Shown here: one piece after another, positions 23,704-32,313 of the stretch
Numbering within the stretch: position 1 is the first letter of the stretch
Layout of the letters: every line of letters begins with the position of its first letter
Assembly: GCA_020047815.1 (NCBI GenBank)
Contig: JAIFNG010000050.1
Span: 1 to 58,874, forward strand
Length of the DNA stretch: 58,874 nucleotides
Reading direction: 5' to 3'
DNA from: Anaerolinea sp.
Lineage (GTDB): Bacteria; Chloroflexota; Anaerolineae; Anaerolineales; Villigracilaceae
Translations under genes and position numbers: made by a program
Notes under the pieces: model-generated
Told to the model about the DNA's origin: nothing
The model's input: the letters and a program-made list of their open reading frames with translations, nothing else
Databases searched by the model: none

Positions 23704-25227
23704 TCACTTCTTCTTGTGCAGGCCCGTTTTGCCGGTTTTTGCCACACGCCGATAGGGAGGCATGTCAATGACAAGGATTTGAGACATGGTGGGGTCCAGT
23801 AACTTATTCCACAAATTTGAATAACTCAATGCAAAGGATTCAGCCCGCATGGTGGAGGTGATCACTGTGGGCAGGTGGGCATTATAGCGATAATTTAAAA
23901 CACTGTATAACTTGTCCTCTGCCCAAACAGAACTTGCCCCGCTTTCCTTAAGGTCATCCAAAATCAGAAGCGGTGTGGTGCGGATTTCATGGAAGCGCCT
24001 GTCAAACGGGACTTCGGAGCTCGGGCGAAAGGTCTGGCGTAGATAGTCCAGCAGGGCAGAGACTTCCACCAGAAGGGCCTGTCCACCCAGACCAATGCGA
24101 TAATTGCCAATTGCCGCAGCGAGATGAGTCTTGCCACAAAATGATTGACCAAGAAGCACCAGCCAGCCATGCGGCTCTTCCGAAAAATGGGCCGCCGCGC
24201 CAAAAGCTTCGTGTAAAGTTTTCACATCCTCTTTGGTTACTTTTACGCGGATAATCTCCTTGTCTTTATATTTATTCCCGAACTTATCCTGCTTCTCGGT
24301 GATCACTGTCGTGATCGCTTCCTTGCCGATCTCATCTTCACGCATCTGAAATTTCTCAAATGTCATGGCTTTCATCTCAGGCAGGGATAACATGGAGATG
24401 CCTGGGTTGCTGGTTTCTTCCGGGCGGCGATAATCAGGCGCACTGATCTTTACATATTTTACGAATTCATCATCCTGCAACCGCGAGCGGATACGTCCTT
24501 CAATTTCATCCAGCATCAAATTGGTGGTGATCACCGTCGCAAGTTTATTGATGTAACGATAGTTGATGATCTGAAATAATTTTTCCTGCGCCCAATTGGT
24601 TGCATTCTGTGTACCAAAATCATCGAGAATCAACAAGTCTGCGTTGCGGATCTCATCAAAGCGGTGTTCAAAGGTTGTCTCGGGGTCGTTGTAGGCAAAG
24701 CGCAGAGAGTCCAACAGGTCAGGCACAGTGATAAATAGTGTTGGAATTCCCTTTCCCACCGCATCATTTGCAATGGCCGCCGCAAGATGGGTCTTACCGC
24801 AGCCATATCCGCCTTCAAGCAAAATCCAACCTGTGTGTAAACGCGCAAAATTTTCGCAGGTCTCAAATGCTTTATAGATATTTTCCTTCTCCTGGGGCGT
24901 CATAAATTTAGCTTTATCATTTCCCGCAGGCTTGAAGTTTTCAAAATGCAAGTGAGTTAACCGGTCCAAATTGCTCATGGCGAACAAACGGTTACGCGCA
25001 GTATCCGCCACATCTTTTGCACGGCACACGCATGATTCAAGTTTGCCGAATTTCTCATGTCCCAAGGGCACATCATAGCGAACATAGCCCGCCCCCCCGC
25101 AGTGTGGACAATTCGGGTCGCCCAATGTTTTCACCAAATTTTCAATCTCGGTTGATGAATTCCGAGAATTCGCTGTCTGTGTATCTGTCTGCATCTTTGA
25201 CAGTGTCTTGTTGATTTTTTCTTTCAT
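23704..25227 (-). CDS. Tandem AAA+ DnaC/IstB-type ATPase with zinc motif, candidate helicase loader
   Basis: With start 25227 the protein has 507 residues. Order: a CPHCGG ... CVC cysteine set (C40, C43, C66, C68) with GYVRYDVPLGHEKFGKL between, then AAA+ domain 1 (Walker A GGYGCGKT 139-146, Walker B LLILDD 198-203, sensor Asn236 in TTN, arginines in GRIRSRL 244-250), a linker, and AAA+ domain 2 (Walker A GQSFCGKT 360-367, Walker B LLILDD 420-425). Domain 2 lacks the sensor Asn (TST) and the arginines (NLWNKLL). It resembles DnaC/DnaI helicase loaders, but doubled. It follows a DnaD-like gene and dnaB. The start is uncertain: ATG 25227 overlaps the DnaD gene by 86 bases; ATG 25194 or GTG 25134 are alternatives. 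Confidence 0.82.
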   Translation of the reverse strand: MKEKINKTLSKMQTDTQTANSRNSSTEIENLVKTLGDPNCPHCGGAGYVRYDVPLGHEKFGKLESCVCRAKDVADTARNRLFAMSNLDRLTHLHFENFKPAGNDKAKFMTPQEKENIYKAFETCENFARLHTGWILLEGGYGCGKTHLAAAIANDAVGKGIPTLFITVPDLLDSLRFAYNDPETTFEHRFDEIRNADLLILDDFGTQNATNWAQEKLFQIINYRYINKLATVITTNLMLDEIEGRIRSRLQDDEFVKYVKISAPDYRRPEETSNPGISMLSLPEMKAMTFEKFQMREDEIGKEAITTVITEKQDKFGNKYKDKEIIRVKVTKEDVKTLHEAFGAAAHFSEEPHGWLVLLGQSFCGKTHLAAAIGNYRIGLGGQALLVEVSALLDYLRQTFRPSSEVPFDRRFHEIRTTPLLILDDLKESGASSVWAEDKLYSVLNYRYNAHLPTVITSTMRAESFALSYSNLWNKLLDPTMSQILVIDMPPYRRVAKTGKTGLHKKK

Positions 25228-25798
25228 CTTTCCCTTTTTCCTTCCAGCGCGCCAATATGGCTTCCACATATTTCCAGTTGCGAATGTTGCGGCTGACTGC
25301 AATTTCAAACGCCTCTTCAAACCACACACTTGGATAATTTTTCTCCGCCTCACGCAGCATATCTGACAATAAAGGCGTGAGCGCGCCAATGTTTTCCTCG
25401 TACAACTTAAATATATTTGACTTCTTCATTAGTGCAGATGAACCCCTGGCCGATTCATGCCATTTCCCTTCTTCAAATGCCTCAGCGGATATCCGTCCGC
25501 GCGGAGAATTAAGGAAGTAAAAAACCTCCGATTCGCGTTCACACCGAAGCAGAGTTCCCCGCTCAACGGCTTTCCCCAACCCAAGCAAGGTCTCCTCGGC
25601 GCTCAGCCCCAACGCTCCAGACTCAAAGCTTGCCTCACGCAATGCACGGAAATGCCCTTCAATATGCTCAATTTGCCAAATGGCGTAAAGAGTCACCTTC
25701 AACTCTGCAATATCAGCAATCTCCCGCATCAACGCGAGCAGAGAATCAGGAATTTGAGTGAATGTTTCTGAGGAGGTAAAACCGGTGAAGGTGGACAT
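25142..25798 (-). CDS. DnaD-like primosome protein
   Basis: A 218-residue protein. The N-terminal half looks like a winged-helix domain (LKVTLYAIWQIEHIEGHFRALREASF). The C-terminal half carries the DnaD/DnaB2 signature: KLYEENIGALTPLLSDML, then WFEEAFEIAVSRNIRNWKYVEAILARW. In Firmicutes, DnaD bridges DnaA and the helicase loader at origins. Position between dnaB and the AAA+ loader on the same strand strongly supports a replication-initiation role. The last ~30 residues are charged and polar. No ribosome-binding site is obvious. Confidence 0.82.
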   Translation of the reverse strand: MSTFTGFTSSETFTQIPDSLLALMREIADIAELKVTLYAIWQIEHIEGHFRALREASFESGALGLSAEETLLGLGKAVERGTLLRCERESEVFYFLNSPRGRISAEAFEEGKWHESARGSSALMKKSNIFKLYEENIGALTPLLSDMLREAEKNYPSVWFEEAFEIAVSRNIRNWKYVEAILARWKEKGKDERKNQQDTVKDADRYTDSEFSEFINRD

Positions 25799-25863
25799 GG
25801 CTTTTTGGATGCCGTTTGGAAAAGGATAAGATTATTTCATCCCTGGCATTTCCTGTTTGTATT

Positions 25864-27264
25864 TTATTCGTTAGGCCTAAACACCTTTGTCGCCGCATTT
25901 TCGAACTTTGCCAGCGCGCTGCGAAAGATCAACTCCACATCGCCAACAGGTCCATTACGGTGCTTCGCGATAATGATCTGGGCAATATTCTGCTTATCCG
26001 AATCCTTCTCATATTGATCAGGACGATATATGAACATCACAATATCAGCGTCCTGTTCCAACGATCCTGATTCTCTCAAATCCGAAAGAACAGGGCGTTT
26101 GTCAGTACGTTGTTCAACAGCACGGGATAACTGCGCGGCGGTCAGCACAGGGACATTCAACTCACGCGCCAGCACTTTTAGACTGCGTGAAATATGCGAT
26201 ACCTCCTGCACACGGTTATCGTTGCGTGTATCGCCGCCCATGAGCTGAAGATAATCAATTATGACCAGGTCTATGCCAAACTCCATGTGCAGGCGGCGAC
26301 ATTTTGTCCGCAGTTGCAGCGGCGTAATGGCAGGTGTGTCGTCAAGATAGATATGCGTATCTGAAAACACTTCAATGGAATGAGTGAACAGAGGCCATTC
26401 ATTTTCCTGTAATTTTCCGTTTCGCAGACGCTGCGAGTCAATGCCTGTTTCCTGGGCGATCAAACGCTGCACGACCTGTTCGTTGGACATTTCCAATGAA
26501 AAAATGGCAACATGCTTTTTATGGGTCAGTGCGGCGTTCTTGGCAATGGAGAGCAAAAAGCCTGTTTTACCCTGACCCGGTCGACCAGCGACTATTAGCA
26601 GGTCCGAGGGCTGCAAGCCTGTGAGCATTCTGTCGAGATCAATAAAACCTGTTGGCACGCCGTGTATTTCTTCTGGACGTTTGGCAAGCTCATCAATTCG
26701 GTCATAATACTCGCTTAGAACTTGAGAGATCGGTTGCAGGTCATGTTTCAGGCGTCGTTCACTGACATTGAAAACAGCCTTCTCTGCTTCATTCATCACG
26801 TCATCCACGGTGGATGATTCATTATATGCAATGGACGCGATCTTGTTCGCAGCGGTGATCATCTTGCGGCGGATCGAATGTCCTTCCACAATGCGCCCGT
26901 AGGATTCCGCATTTAACGAGGACGGTACTTGATTGATGAGTGATGTAATGTATGCCGAACCACCGACATCAGCAAGCTGGTTGACCTTTTCCAACTCCTC
27001 AGAAAGGGTCAGCAGGTCAACAGGGATACGCTGCTCGTGCAGGCGCACAAAAGCATCCCAAATCCATTGGTTGCGGTGAATATAAAAATCATCCGCCGCG
27101 AGGAATTGGGCAACGTCATAATAAACTTCCGGATTAATCAGTACCGCCCCTACGACGGCTTCTTCTGCTTCCCGGCTGTGTGGGACAGTCGAGGACGTTG
27201 AGCTGGCAGGGGCGGCGGAATTATCCTCCCCGTAGGGGGGTGTCTCAGGGGAATAATCTGTCAT
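25864..27264 (-). CDS. dnaB: Replicative DNA helicase DnaB
   Basis: A 466-residue DnaB. After a disordered ~30-residue N-terminus come the DnaB N domain (PHSREAEEAVVGAVLIN) and the RecA-like ATPase domain: FIDLDRMLTGLQPSDLLIVAGRPGQGKTGF (Walker A near residue 233), DLVIIDYLQLM (Walker B), and SRAVEQRTDKRPVLSDLRESGSLEQDADIV. It unwinds duplex DNA at the fork as a hexamer. It is the first of three collinear replication genes, 65 bases before the DnaD-like gene. The nuclease-family gene lies 15 bases upstream. Confidence 0.95.
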   Translation of the reverse strand: MTDYSPETPPYGEDNSAAPASSTSSTVPHSREAEEAVVGAVLINPEVYYDVAQFLAADDFYIHRNQWIWDAFVRLHEQRIPVDLLTLSEELEKVNQLADVGGSAYITSLINQVPSSLNAESYGRIVEGHSIRRKMITAANKIASIAYNESSTVDDVMNEAEKAVFNVSERRLKHDLQPISQVLSEYYDRIDELAKRPEEIHGVPTGFIDLDRMLTGLQPSDLLIVAGRPGQGKTGFLLSIAKNAALTHKKHVAIFSLEMSNEQVVQRLIAQETGIDSQRLRNGKLQENEWPLFTHSIEVFSDTHIYLDDTPAITPLQLRTKCRRLHMEFGIDLVIIDYLQLMGGDTRNDNRVQEVSHISRSLKVLARELNVPVLTAAQLSRAVEQRTDKRPVLSDLRESGSLEQDADIVMFIYRPDQYEKDSDKQNIAQIIIAKHRNGPVGDVELIFRSALAKFENAATKVFRPNE

Positions 27265-27279
27265 TGATTGAATTCTGCT

Positions 27280-27840
27280 TTAGGATGAGGCGGGATTATC
27301 TTTATCGGGGTCGTCAATATCGAGTTTGTCAATGAAATCCTTAAATATGGACAATCTATCATTTGCCTCTTCAGAAAGGGGCGCGGGTGCTTCTTTGTGA
27401 GCGGGGGCGCCCGTCTCAGCAGGCATATCCTGCTCGGGTGACATGCCCGCCACTTCCATCACATCTGCATGAACAAGGATCGGCACGTGCGCACGCACGG
27501 CTATTGCAATCGCATCTGATGGGCGTGAGTCAATTCGAATTTCGCCTGCATCGGTTTCGGCGACAATATTGCCATAAAAGATGTCGTCCTGCAGCTTGAT
27601 GATCTCGATGCGGGTAACGCGCGCGTTGAATGCTGTAAAAATACTTTTTATTAGATCGTGGGTGAGTGGACGCGCCACTTCAACTTCCTGCAGGGCAATG
27701 GTAATGGCTTCTGCTTCGTAAGGTCCGACCCAAATGGTCAGGTATCGTACAGCATCGGTTTGTTTAAGCACAAGAACGCGCTGCGGAGCCATTAAATGCA
27801 CACGAATACTATCAATGATCACTTCAACCATATCAGACAT
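27280..27840 (-). CDS. Bifunctional nuclease family protein (DUF151)
   Basis: A 186-residue protein of the BFN/DUF151 family, recognised by VRYLTIWVGPYEAEAITIAL, PLTHDLIKSIF and ARVTRIEIIKLQDDIFYGNIV ... DSRPSDAIAIAVR. Relatives have been described with both RNase and DNase activity in plants, and as stress-linked proteins in thermophiles; the biochemical role here is open. The C-terminal ~50 residues are acidic and Pro/Ala-rich. It sits directly upstream of dnaB and is likely co-transcribed. GGAG precedes the ATG. Confidence 0.85.
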   Translation of the reverse strand: MSDMVEVIIDSIRVHLMAPQRVLVLKQTDAVRYLTIWVGPYEAEAITIALQEVEVARPLTHDLIKSIFTAFNARVTRIEIIKLQDDIFYGNIVAETDAGEIRIDSRPSDAIAIAVRAHVPILVHADVMEVAGMSPEQDMPAETGAPAHKEAPAPLSEEANDRLSIFKDFIDKLDIDDPDKDNPASS

Positions 27841-27979
27841 AAGTCAACTCCAATACATCTATTTTAGCATAAATAAATCTGTCACACCGCGCTCATGGTA
27901 TTGTTCAAAAGCATGAAAAGAAGTGATCTATTTAGGTCTGAGGATCGGGCTCGCCGGCTGTTCCATAAAAAGACCCGAA

Positions 27980-28582
27980 TCATTCCATTTCCGCCTTATC
28001 GCGATCCAGCCATAATTCACGATATTTTCGATTCCAGTCAGTCAGGAATCTAATTGCAATCACGATCCCTGCCCCCAGTGTCACCCAAACAGAAATATCC
28101 CGAATATTGAAAAGCCACAGGACAGGCGTGACAAGAATACCGGTGAAGACGCTTGCACGTGCCGAATGATGAACCACCAAGACAAGAAGAATGAGAAGCC
28201 CCAGACTGATAAGAAATGCCAGCGGGTTTACGGCGAGAAAAGTACCACCCGCAGTTGCCAGTCCCATACCTCCACGAAACTGGGCGAATATGGGCCAGCA
28301 GTGGCCTATTACCGCGAAAGTGGAAGTCAGGACGACGATATAAGGCGGATTGTCAACCTGGCTTACCGCAAGATAGGTTGGGATAAAGCCCTTCGCCACA
28401 TCCAGCACCAGGACCAAAGCGCCCCAGCCAAACCCCGCCTGACGAATGGTATTGGTTGTGGTGGCGTGGCCTGAGCCTGAGTTACGCACATCCACATTTT
28501 TGACATAGCGCGTGATCCAGATGGAAAATGACAGTGAACCAAAAAGGTAACCGAGGATGGGAAAAAGAAAGGGAGGGAACAT
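27980..28582 (-). CDS. plsY: Glycerol-3-phosphate acyltransferase PlsY
   Basis: A 200-residue, five-pass membrane protein with the PlsY motifs GYLFGSLSFSIWITRY, DVRNSGSGHATTTNTIRQAG, DVAKGFIPTYLA and GHCWPIFAQFRGGMGLATAGG. It transfers an acyl group from acyl phosphate to glycerol 3-phosphate, the first step of phospholipid synthesis. The usual NPG(A/S)TN motif is altered to SGSGHATTTN. The gap of 139 bases to the DUF151 gene downstream shows no recognised feature. Confidence 0.88.
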   Translation of the reverse strand: MFPPFLFPILGYLFGSLSFSIWITRYVKNVDVRNSGSGHATTTNTIRQAGFGWGALVLVLDVAKGFIPTYLAVSQVDNPPYIVVLTSTFAVIGHCWPIFAQFRGGMGLATAGGTFLAVNPLAFLISLGLLILLVLVVHHSARASVFTGILVTPVLWLFNIRDISVWVTLGAGIVIAIRFLTDWNRKYRELWLDRDKAEME

Positions 28583-28699
28583 TTATACCAACCTTGAAAG
28601 AGTAAGAGTACGACACACCCGACTTAACCGGCGATCATTATTTCGAGAAAATTCATCCCATTAATCAGAAAGGATCCACCGCCGGTTGTGACAAAGTAT

Positions 28700-30775
28700 T
28701 TACAAAACAATCCGCTCCACTTTGAAAGGTGTTTCTGCAGGATCGATCTGCTCATCGAATTCACGTGCGGCGAGATGCCCGCTAAATACAGCCTGGGCAA
28801 TGATATTGGGCGCTTCAGCATCACCGATGAGACGCAGGGATTTGAGTTTCCCCTCCTCCAATGCGGGCTCCAGTTCGTGATAGAGGGCGTCATTGGGAAT
28901 CCGGTCTGTAACCATGACCACAGAATTACAGGGGAGAACAGACTTGGCGCTGGTGTTAATATTCGTAATGCTGACAGTCGTTGGGGTCAGCAAGGTAATA
29001 AAATGGCCTGGAAGCAGGGAAACGTTTAAGGCGTTCAGCCGCTTGAGAATGCGATTCTGTTCAAGGGTAAATTGCGTCCAGTAGGAAATTGAGGGAGCGG
29101 GAGTCACCAGGGTGACTTCACATCCATTTTGTGCCAGCAATTCAGCAAGGACACTGCCCATATAATAATGATCGTCGTCATAGATCACAACTTTTCGCGA
29201 TTCGGCGGATTGCTGTTGAAGCACAGGCGGCAATCCGCCTGATTCCAGAAAATCATCAGGGGTGAAAATTTTTGCTTCGCCTGGAACAGGACGCGAGAGA
29301 TAACGTCCCACACCATCGCGCCGCCAATTGGAACCAGTGGCAAGGATGACGTGTGGTGCGCCGGCTTCAAGAACATCCTTTGCTGTCATCGAGCTGGAAG
29401 GATAGAAATAAATATTTGGAGTTTTGTTTATCTGCGTCATCCGCCAATCCACCACACGCCGCCACTCACTCAAGCCAGGAAGCGCAGACTCAAGGGCAAC
29501 GCGTCCACCTGCCTCGCGTTTTGCTTCAGTCAGGATGACATGATACCCACGCTGTCCCAGCGCCCGCGCCGCCTCCAATCCCGCAGGTCCTGCACCGACA
29601 ATAAGAATTTCTTCTGCAGATTTTTTCGGCGCGATGAGTTCAGGATGCCAATCGCGCCGCCATTCCTCGCCCATGGTTGGGTTTTGCGTACACCGAATGG
29701 GAACATAGCGTGTATCACCAGTGACGCAAATATTACAACCGATGCACTCCCGGATATCTTCAAGACGATCTTCCTTGATCTTGTTGGGAAGGAACGGGTC
29801 GGCAATGCTGGGACGCGCCGAGCCTATCAGATCCATGATCCCACGCTCAATGGCGGACACCATCGAATCAGGTGAAGTGTAGCGTCCCACACCAACGACA
29901 GGCTTGGTGGTCAGCTTCTTAACGAAGGAGATATATTTTTCCTGATTCCCCTCTTTTTCAAAACGGGAGGTACTTGAGTCATTCGACCAGTTACTGATGT
30001 TGACATCCCACAAGTCGGGGAGTTCGGCAAGCATGGAAACAATATCCTGTGCCTCGCCTGTTGATTGCATCCCCGAAGGACCGAGCAATTCGTCCACTGC
30101 AAAGCGCAGGGCAACTCCACAGGTATCGCCAACAGCTTCCTTTGTTTCTTCGATGATTTCACGCAGGAAACGCACGCGATTTTCGAGTGTGCCGCCATAT
30201 TCATCAGCACGGTCGTTTTCCTTTGACAGGAAATGGAACGCGAGTGCCAGGTTATGAGCAGCATAACAACAAATAATGTCAAAGCCTGCTTTTTTGGCGC
30301 GGATGGAAGCATTACGATGCCATGTACGGATCTGTTTGAGGTCACTCTTGCTTGCAGCTCGTGATTGACCGGGTTCGTACCCGCTGGCACCAACAATTCC
30401 CCGTGTACGCAGGTCAAATGGAGCCGCACGTGAATACAGGTTTGAGGCATCGTGTCCGTTATAGGTGAGTTCGATGCCAGCCAATGCCCCATGCTTGTGA
30501 ACCGCTTCAGTCATGATCTGCAAAGCGGGAATATCGTCATCATTCCAAAGTCGTCCCTCAAAATATGGGGAAAGGTCGCTGGTGTGATGGATTTCCGCTT
30601 CCTCAGTACAGACCACACCCCAGCCGCCTTCGGCTTTAATTCCACGCATGGCAGCCAAACTCTGCGGCATACGCCAACCAAATCCATTACAGTGTGGGAC
30701 TTGATAAAATCGATTCGGCGCAATGACCGGGCCGATCTTGACCGGTTGGAACAAAATATCGTAGCGAGAGGTCAT
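28700..30775 (-). CDS. Trimethylamine dehydrogenase-like flavoprotein (OYE + FAD/NAD domains)
   Basis: A 691-residue enzyme very close in layout to trimethylamine/dimethylamine dehydrogenase: an N-terminal Old-Yellow-Enzyme barrel, a [4Fe-4S] site CIGCNICVTGDTRYVPIRC, and two C-terminal nucleotide-binding domains (ILIVGAGPAGLEAARALG). The cysteine of FYQVPHC (C29) matches Cys30 of TMADH, which holds FMN covalently. GVGRYTSPDSM and GSARPSIADPFLPNKI are family stretches. In TMADH the electrons go to an electron-transfer flavoprotein; no etf genes lie here. The substrate may be another N-methylated amine. AAGGA precedes the ATG. Confidence 0.85.
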   Translation of the reverse strand: MTSRYDILFQPVKIGPVIAPNRFYQVPHCNGFGWRMPQSLAAMRGIKAEGGWGVVCTEEAEIHHTSDLSPYFEGRLWNDDDIPALQIMTEAVHKHGALAGIELTYNGHDASNLYSRAAPFDLRTRGIVGASGYEPGQSRAASKSDLKQIRTWHRNASIRAKKAGFDIICCYAAHNLALAFHFLSKENDRADEYGGTLENRVRFLREIIEETKEAVGDTCGVALRFAVDELLGPSGMQSTGEAQDIVSMLAELPDLWDVNISNWSNDSSTSRFEKEGNQEKYISFVKKLTTKPVVGVGRYTSPDSMVSAIERGIMDLIGSARPSIADPFLPNKIKEDRLEDIRECIGCNICVTGDTRYVPIRCTQNPTMGEEWRRDWHPELIAPKKSAEEILIVGAGPAGLEAARALGQRGYHVILTEAKREAGGRVALESALPGLSEWRRVVDWRMTQINKTPNIYFYPSSSMTAKDVLEAGAPHVILATGSNWRRDGVGRYLSRPVPGEAKIFTPDDFLESGGLPPVLQQQSAESRKVVIYDDDHYYMGSVLAELLAQNGCEVTLVTPAPSISYWTQFTLEQNRILKRLNALNVSLLPGHFITLLTPTTVSITNINTSAKSVLPCNSVVMVTDRIPNDALYHELEPALEEGKLKSLRLIGDAEAPNIIAQAVFSGHLAAREFDEQIDPAETPFKVERIVL

Positions 30776-30806
30776 AAGGGTTTCCTTTTCTTATAAAATC
30801 CAGGTT

Positions 30807-31442
30807 TCATGGACAGGTTGAATAGTCTGGAAAAAGCTTGGATGAATATTCATCCAATAACAAATTTGATTCAAGGGGGAAAACGATCATGGTCACAATA
30901 ACCCGCGCATCCGTGTCATTCTCGACCCAGTACCTGATCTTGTATTCAAAGCCCTGGTTGTGAGTCTTAAATTCATACAACCTTAAACCTGTTCCTGTTT
31001 TACATTCATCAATCATTTCATAACTTTCGTAATTGACAAAGACGGTCTTCCAGTTTTCATCACTGAAGTCCTTATTTAAATCAAGTTCCCCATATCCACA
31101 AGGCATATTCCGCGCCTCAAGATACACCAACGCACTTTGTGGAACTCCCTGCCATAACACAGTAACTGTAGATCCGTTTAAAGAGTAGCTTTGCTCCCAA
31201 TCGGGCGTACTGAATAGCTCACCGGTGTAGGCGAGTGCGCGATCAATATCTGCTTGTGTGGGTTCGGAGGAAATACAAACAGGAGCAACCGTGGGGGAAA
31301 CTTTATTTGTTGGCTGTATTCCTGTCGTGGAAATTGATGACGGAGTGACCATGGGAACCGCTGTGGAAGTGGCCGCGACCGGGATCCCGCAGGATGAAAC
31401 AATGAATGCGCTGACAAGGAATATAAAGAATAAAATATTCAT
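30807..31442 (-). CDS. Predicted lipoprotein, unknown function
   Basis: A 211-residue protein with a signal peptide and lipobox VSSCG near residue 18, a Thr/Ser/Pro linker (TSTAVPMVTPSSIS), then a globular region with several aromatic residues and cysteines (CISSEPT, MPCGYGELD, DECKTGTG and the C-terminal STCP) that may form disulfides. No domain recognised. It lies 31 bases upstream of the TMADH-like gene on the same strand and could be co-transcribed with it. Confidence 0.6.
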   Translation of the reverse strand: MNILFFIFLVSAFIVSSCGIPVAATSTAVPMVTPSSISTTGIQPTNKVSPTVAPVCISSEPTQADIDRALAYTGELFSTPDWEQSYSLNGSTVTVLWQGVPQSALVYLEARNMPCGYGELDLNKDFSDENWKTVFVNYESYEMIDECKTGTGLRLYEFKTHNQGFEYKIRYWVENDTDARVIVTMIVFPLESNLLLDEYSSKLFPDYSTCP

Positions 31443-31509
31443 GATTAATCGTCGTAATTAAATATGGTTTTTAAGTGCAGAAAAAGGGGCAAATAAGTCA
31501 GCTGGCAAA

Positions 31510-32007
31510 TTAATCCATCATAAAGAAGCCCATCTCATGCCAGACTGACCCACCATGTGTGGATTTGGATCCACCCAGATGGACAAAGCCAAGTCTTTGG
31601 TAATAGCCAACCAATTCCTGTTTACAGATCAGCAGGATTTTTTGTTTTTCAAGTCTGCGCGCTTCCTCAAAAAAGTACTTCATTAACCGGCGGGCAATTC
31701 CGCGTTTTTGGAAATTCGGGTGAACAGCCAGCGAGAACACGACCAGATTTCCGCCGGCTGCATCGTGACCGATCAACTTCTTCAAATCCTCACTACTGAG
31801 GTCTGCCTTGTTCGTACAGCCGCTGTTGAGCATCCCAACAAGTTGTCCCGCCACCTCTGCAACCAGAAACCCCTGCGGGAATTTGGCAATACGGAGCGCA
31901 ATGGTTTCCTTGTCAGCCGATTCGGAGGGCGGGAAACAAGCAGTTTCAATAACGAAGCATGCCTCAAGATCTTCTGCAGTAACCTGCCTAATGTTGACAT
32001 TTTCCAT
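31510..32007 (-). CDS. GNAT-family N-acetyltransferase
   Basis: A 165-residue acetyltransferase starting at ATG 32007, which overlaps the stop of the upstream YwbE gene (TGATG); a TTG at 32010 is a less likely start. GNAT strands are clear: FVIETACFPPSES, VVFSLAVHPNFQKRGIARRLM (acetyl-CoA loop) and VGYYQRLGFVHLGGS. The wording is close to the AANAT-like acetyltransferases, so an amine is plausible, but the substrate is unknown. Confidence 0.8.
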   Translation of the reverse strand: MENVNIRQVTAEDLEACFVIETACFPPSESADKETIALRIAKFPQGFLVAEVAGQLVGMLNSGCTNKADLSSEDLKKLIGHDAAGGNLVVFSLAVHPNFQKRGIARRLMKYFFEEARRLEKQKILLICKQELVGYYQRLGFVHLGGSKSTHGGSVWHEMGFFMMD

Positions 32008-32216
32008 CAATCACCGCCGGCTGGGTCCACAAGTTCCTTAACCCGTCCCACCTGTCCATCCACCAACCGGACTTTGATCCCATGCGGATGATTGGGTGAT
32101 TTGGTAAGAATATCCTTGACGATACCCCTGGTCAATTTTCCTGTGCGCTGGTCTTGTTTTAAGACGATCAGCACAGTACTGCCAGGCTTTATGGCGGAAC
32201 GAACTTGTCCATTCAT
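32007..32216 (-). CDS. YwbE-family small protein
   Basis: A 69-residue protein matching the YwbE/DUF2196 family: NGQVRSAIKPGSTVLIVLKQDQRTGKLTRGIVKDIL and HPHGIKVRLVDGQVGRVKEL. The fold is probably a small beta-barrel similar to KOW domains. Function is unknown throughout the family. It is translationally coupled to the following GNAT gene. Confidence 0.85.
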   Translation of the reverse strand: MNGQVRSAIKPGSTVLIVLKQDQRTGKLTRGIVKDILTKSPNHPHGIKVRLVDGQVGRVKELVDPAGGD

Positions 32217-32313
32217 AAAACATCCTTATACCGCAAAAGACGCAAAGATTTTTTTTGGGAGGGGGCCTTGTACGCTTTGCAGGCTTTTCGGTTTTAATAA
32301 AAACTTATAACAT

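Noticed and set aside
23704..25227. IS21 IstB transposition helper
   Set aside because: The AAA+ domain is IstB-like, but there is no istA or inverted repeats, and the neighbours are dnaB and a DnaD-like gene, so a helicase loader is more likely.
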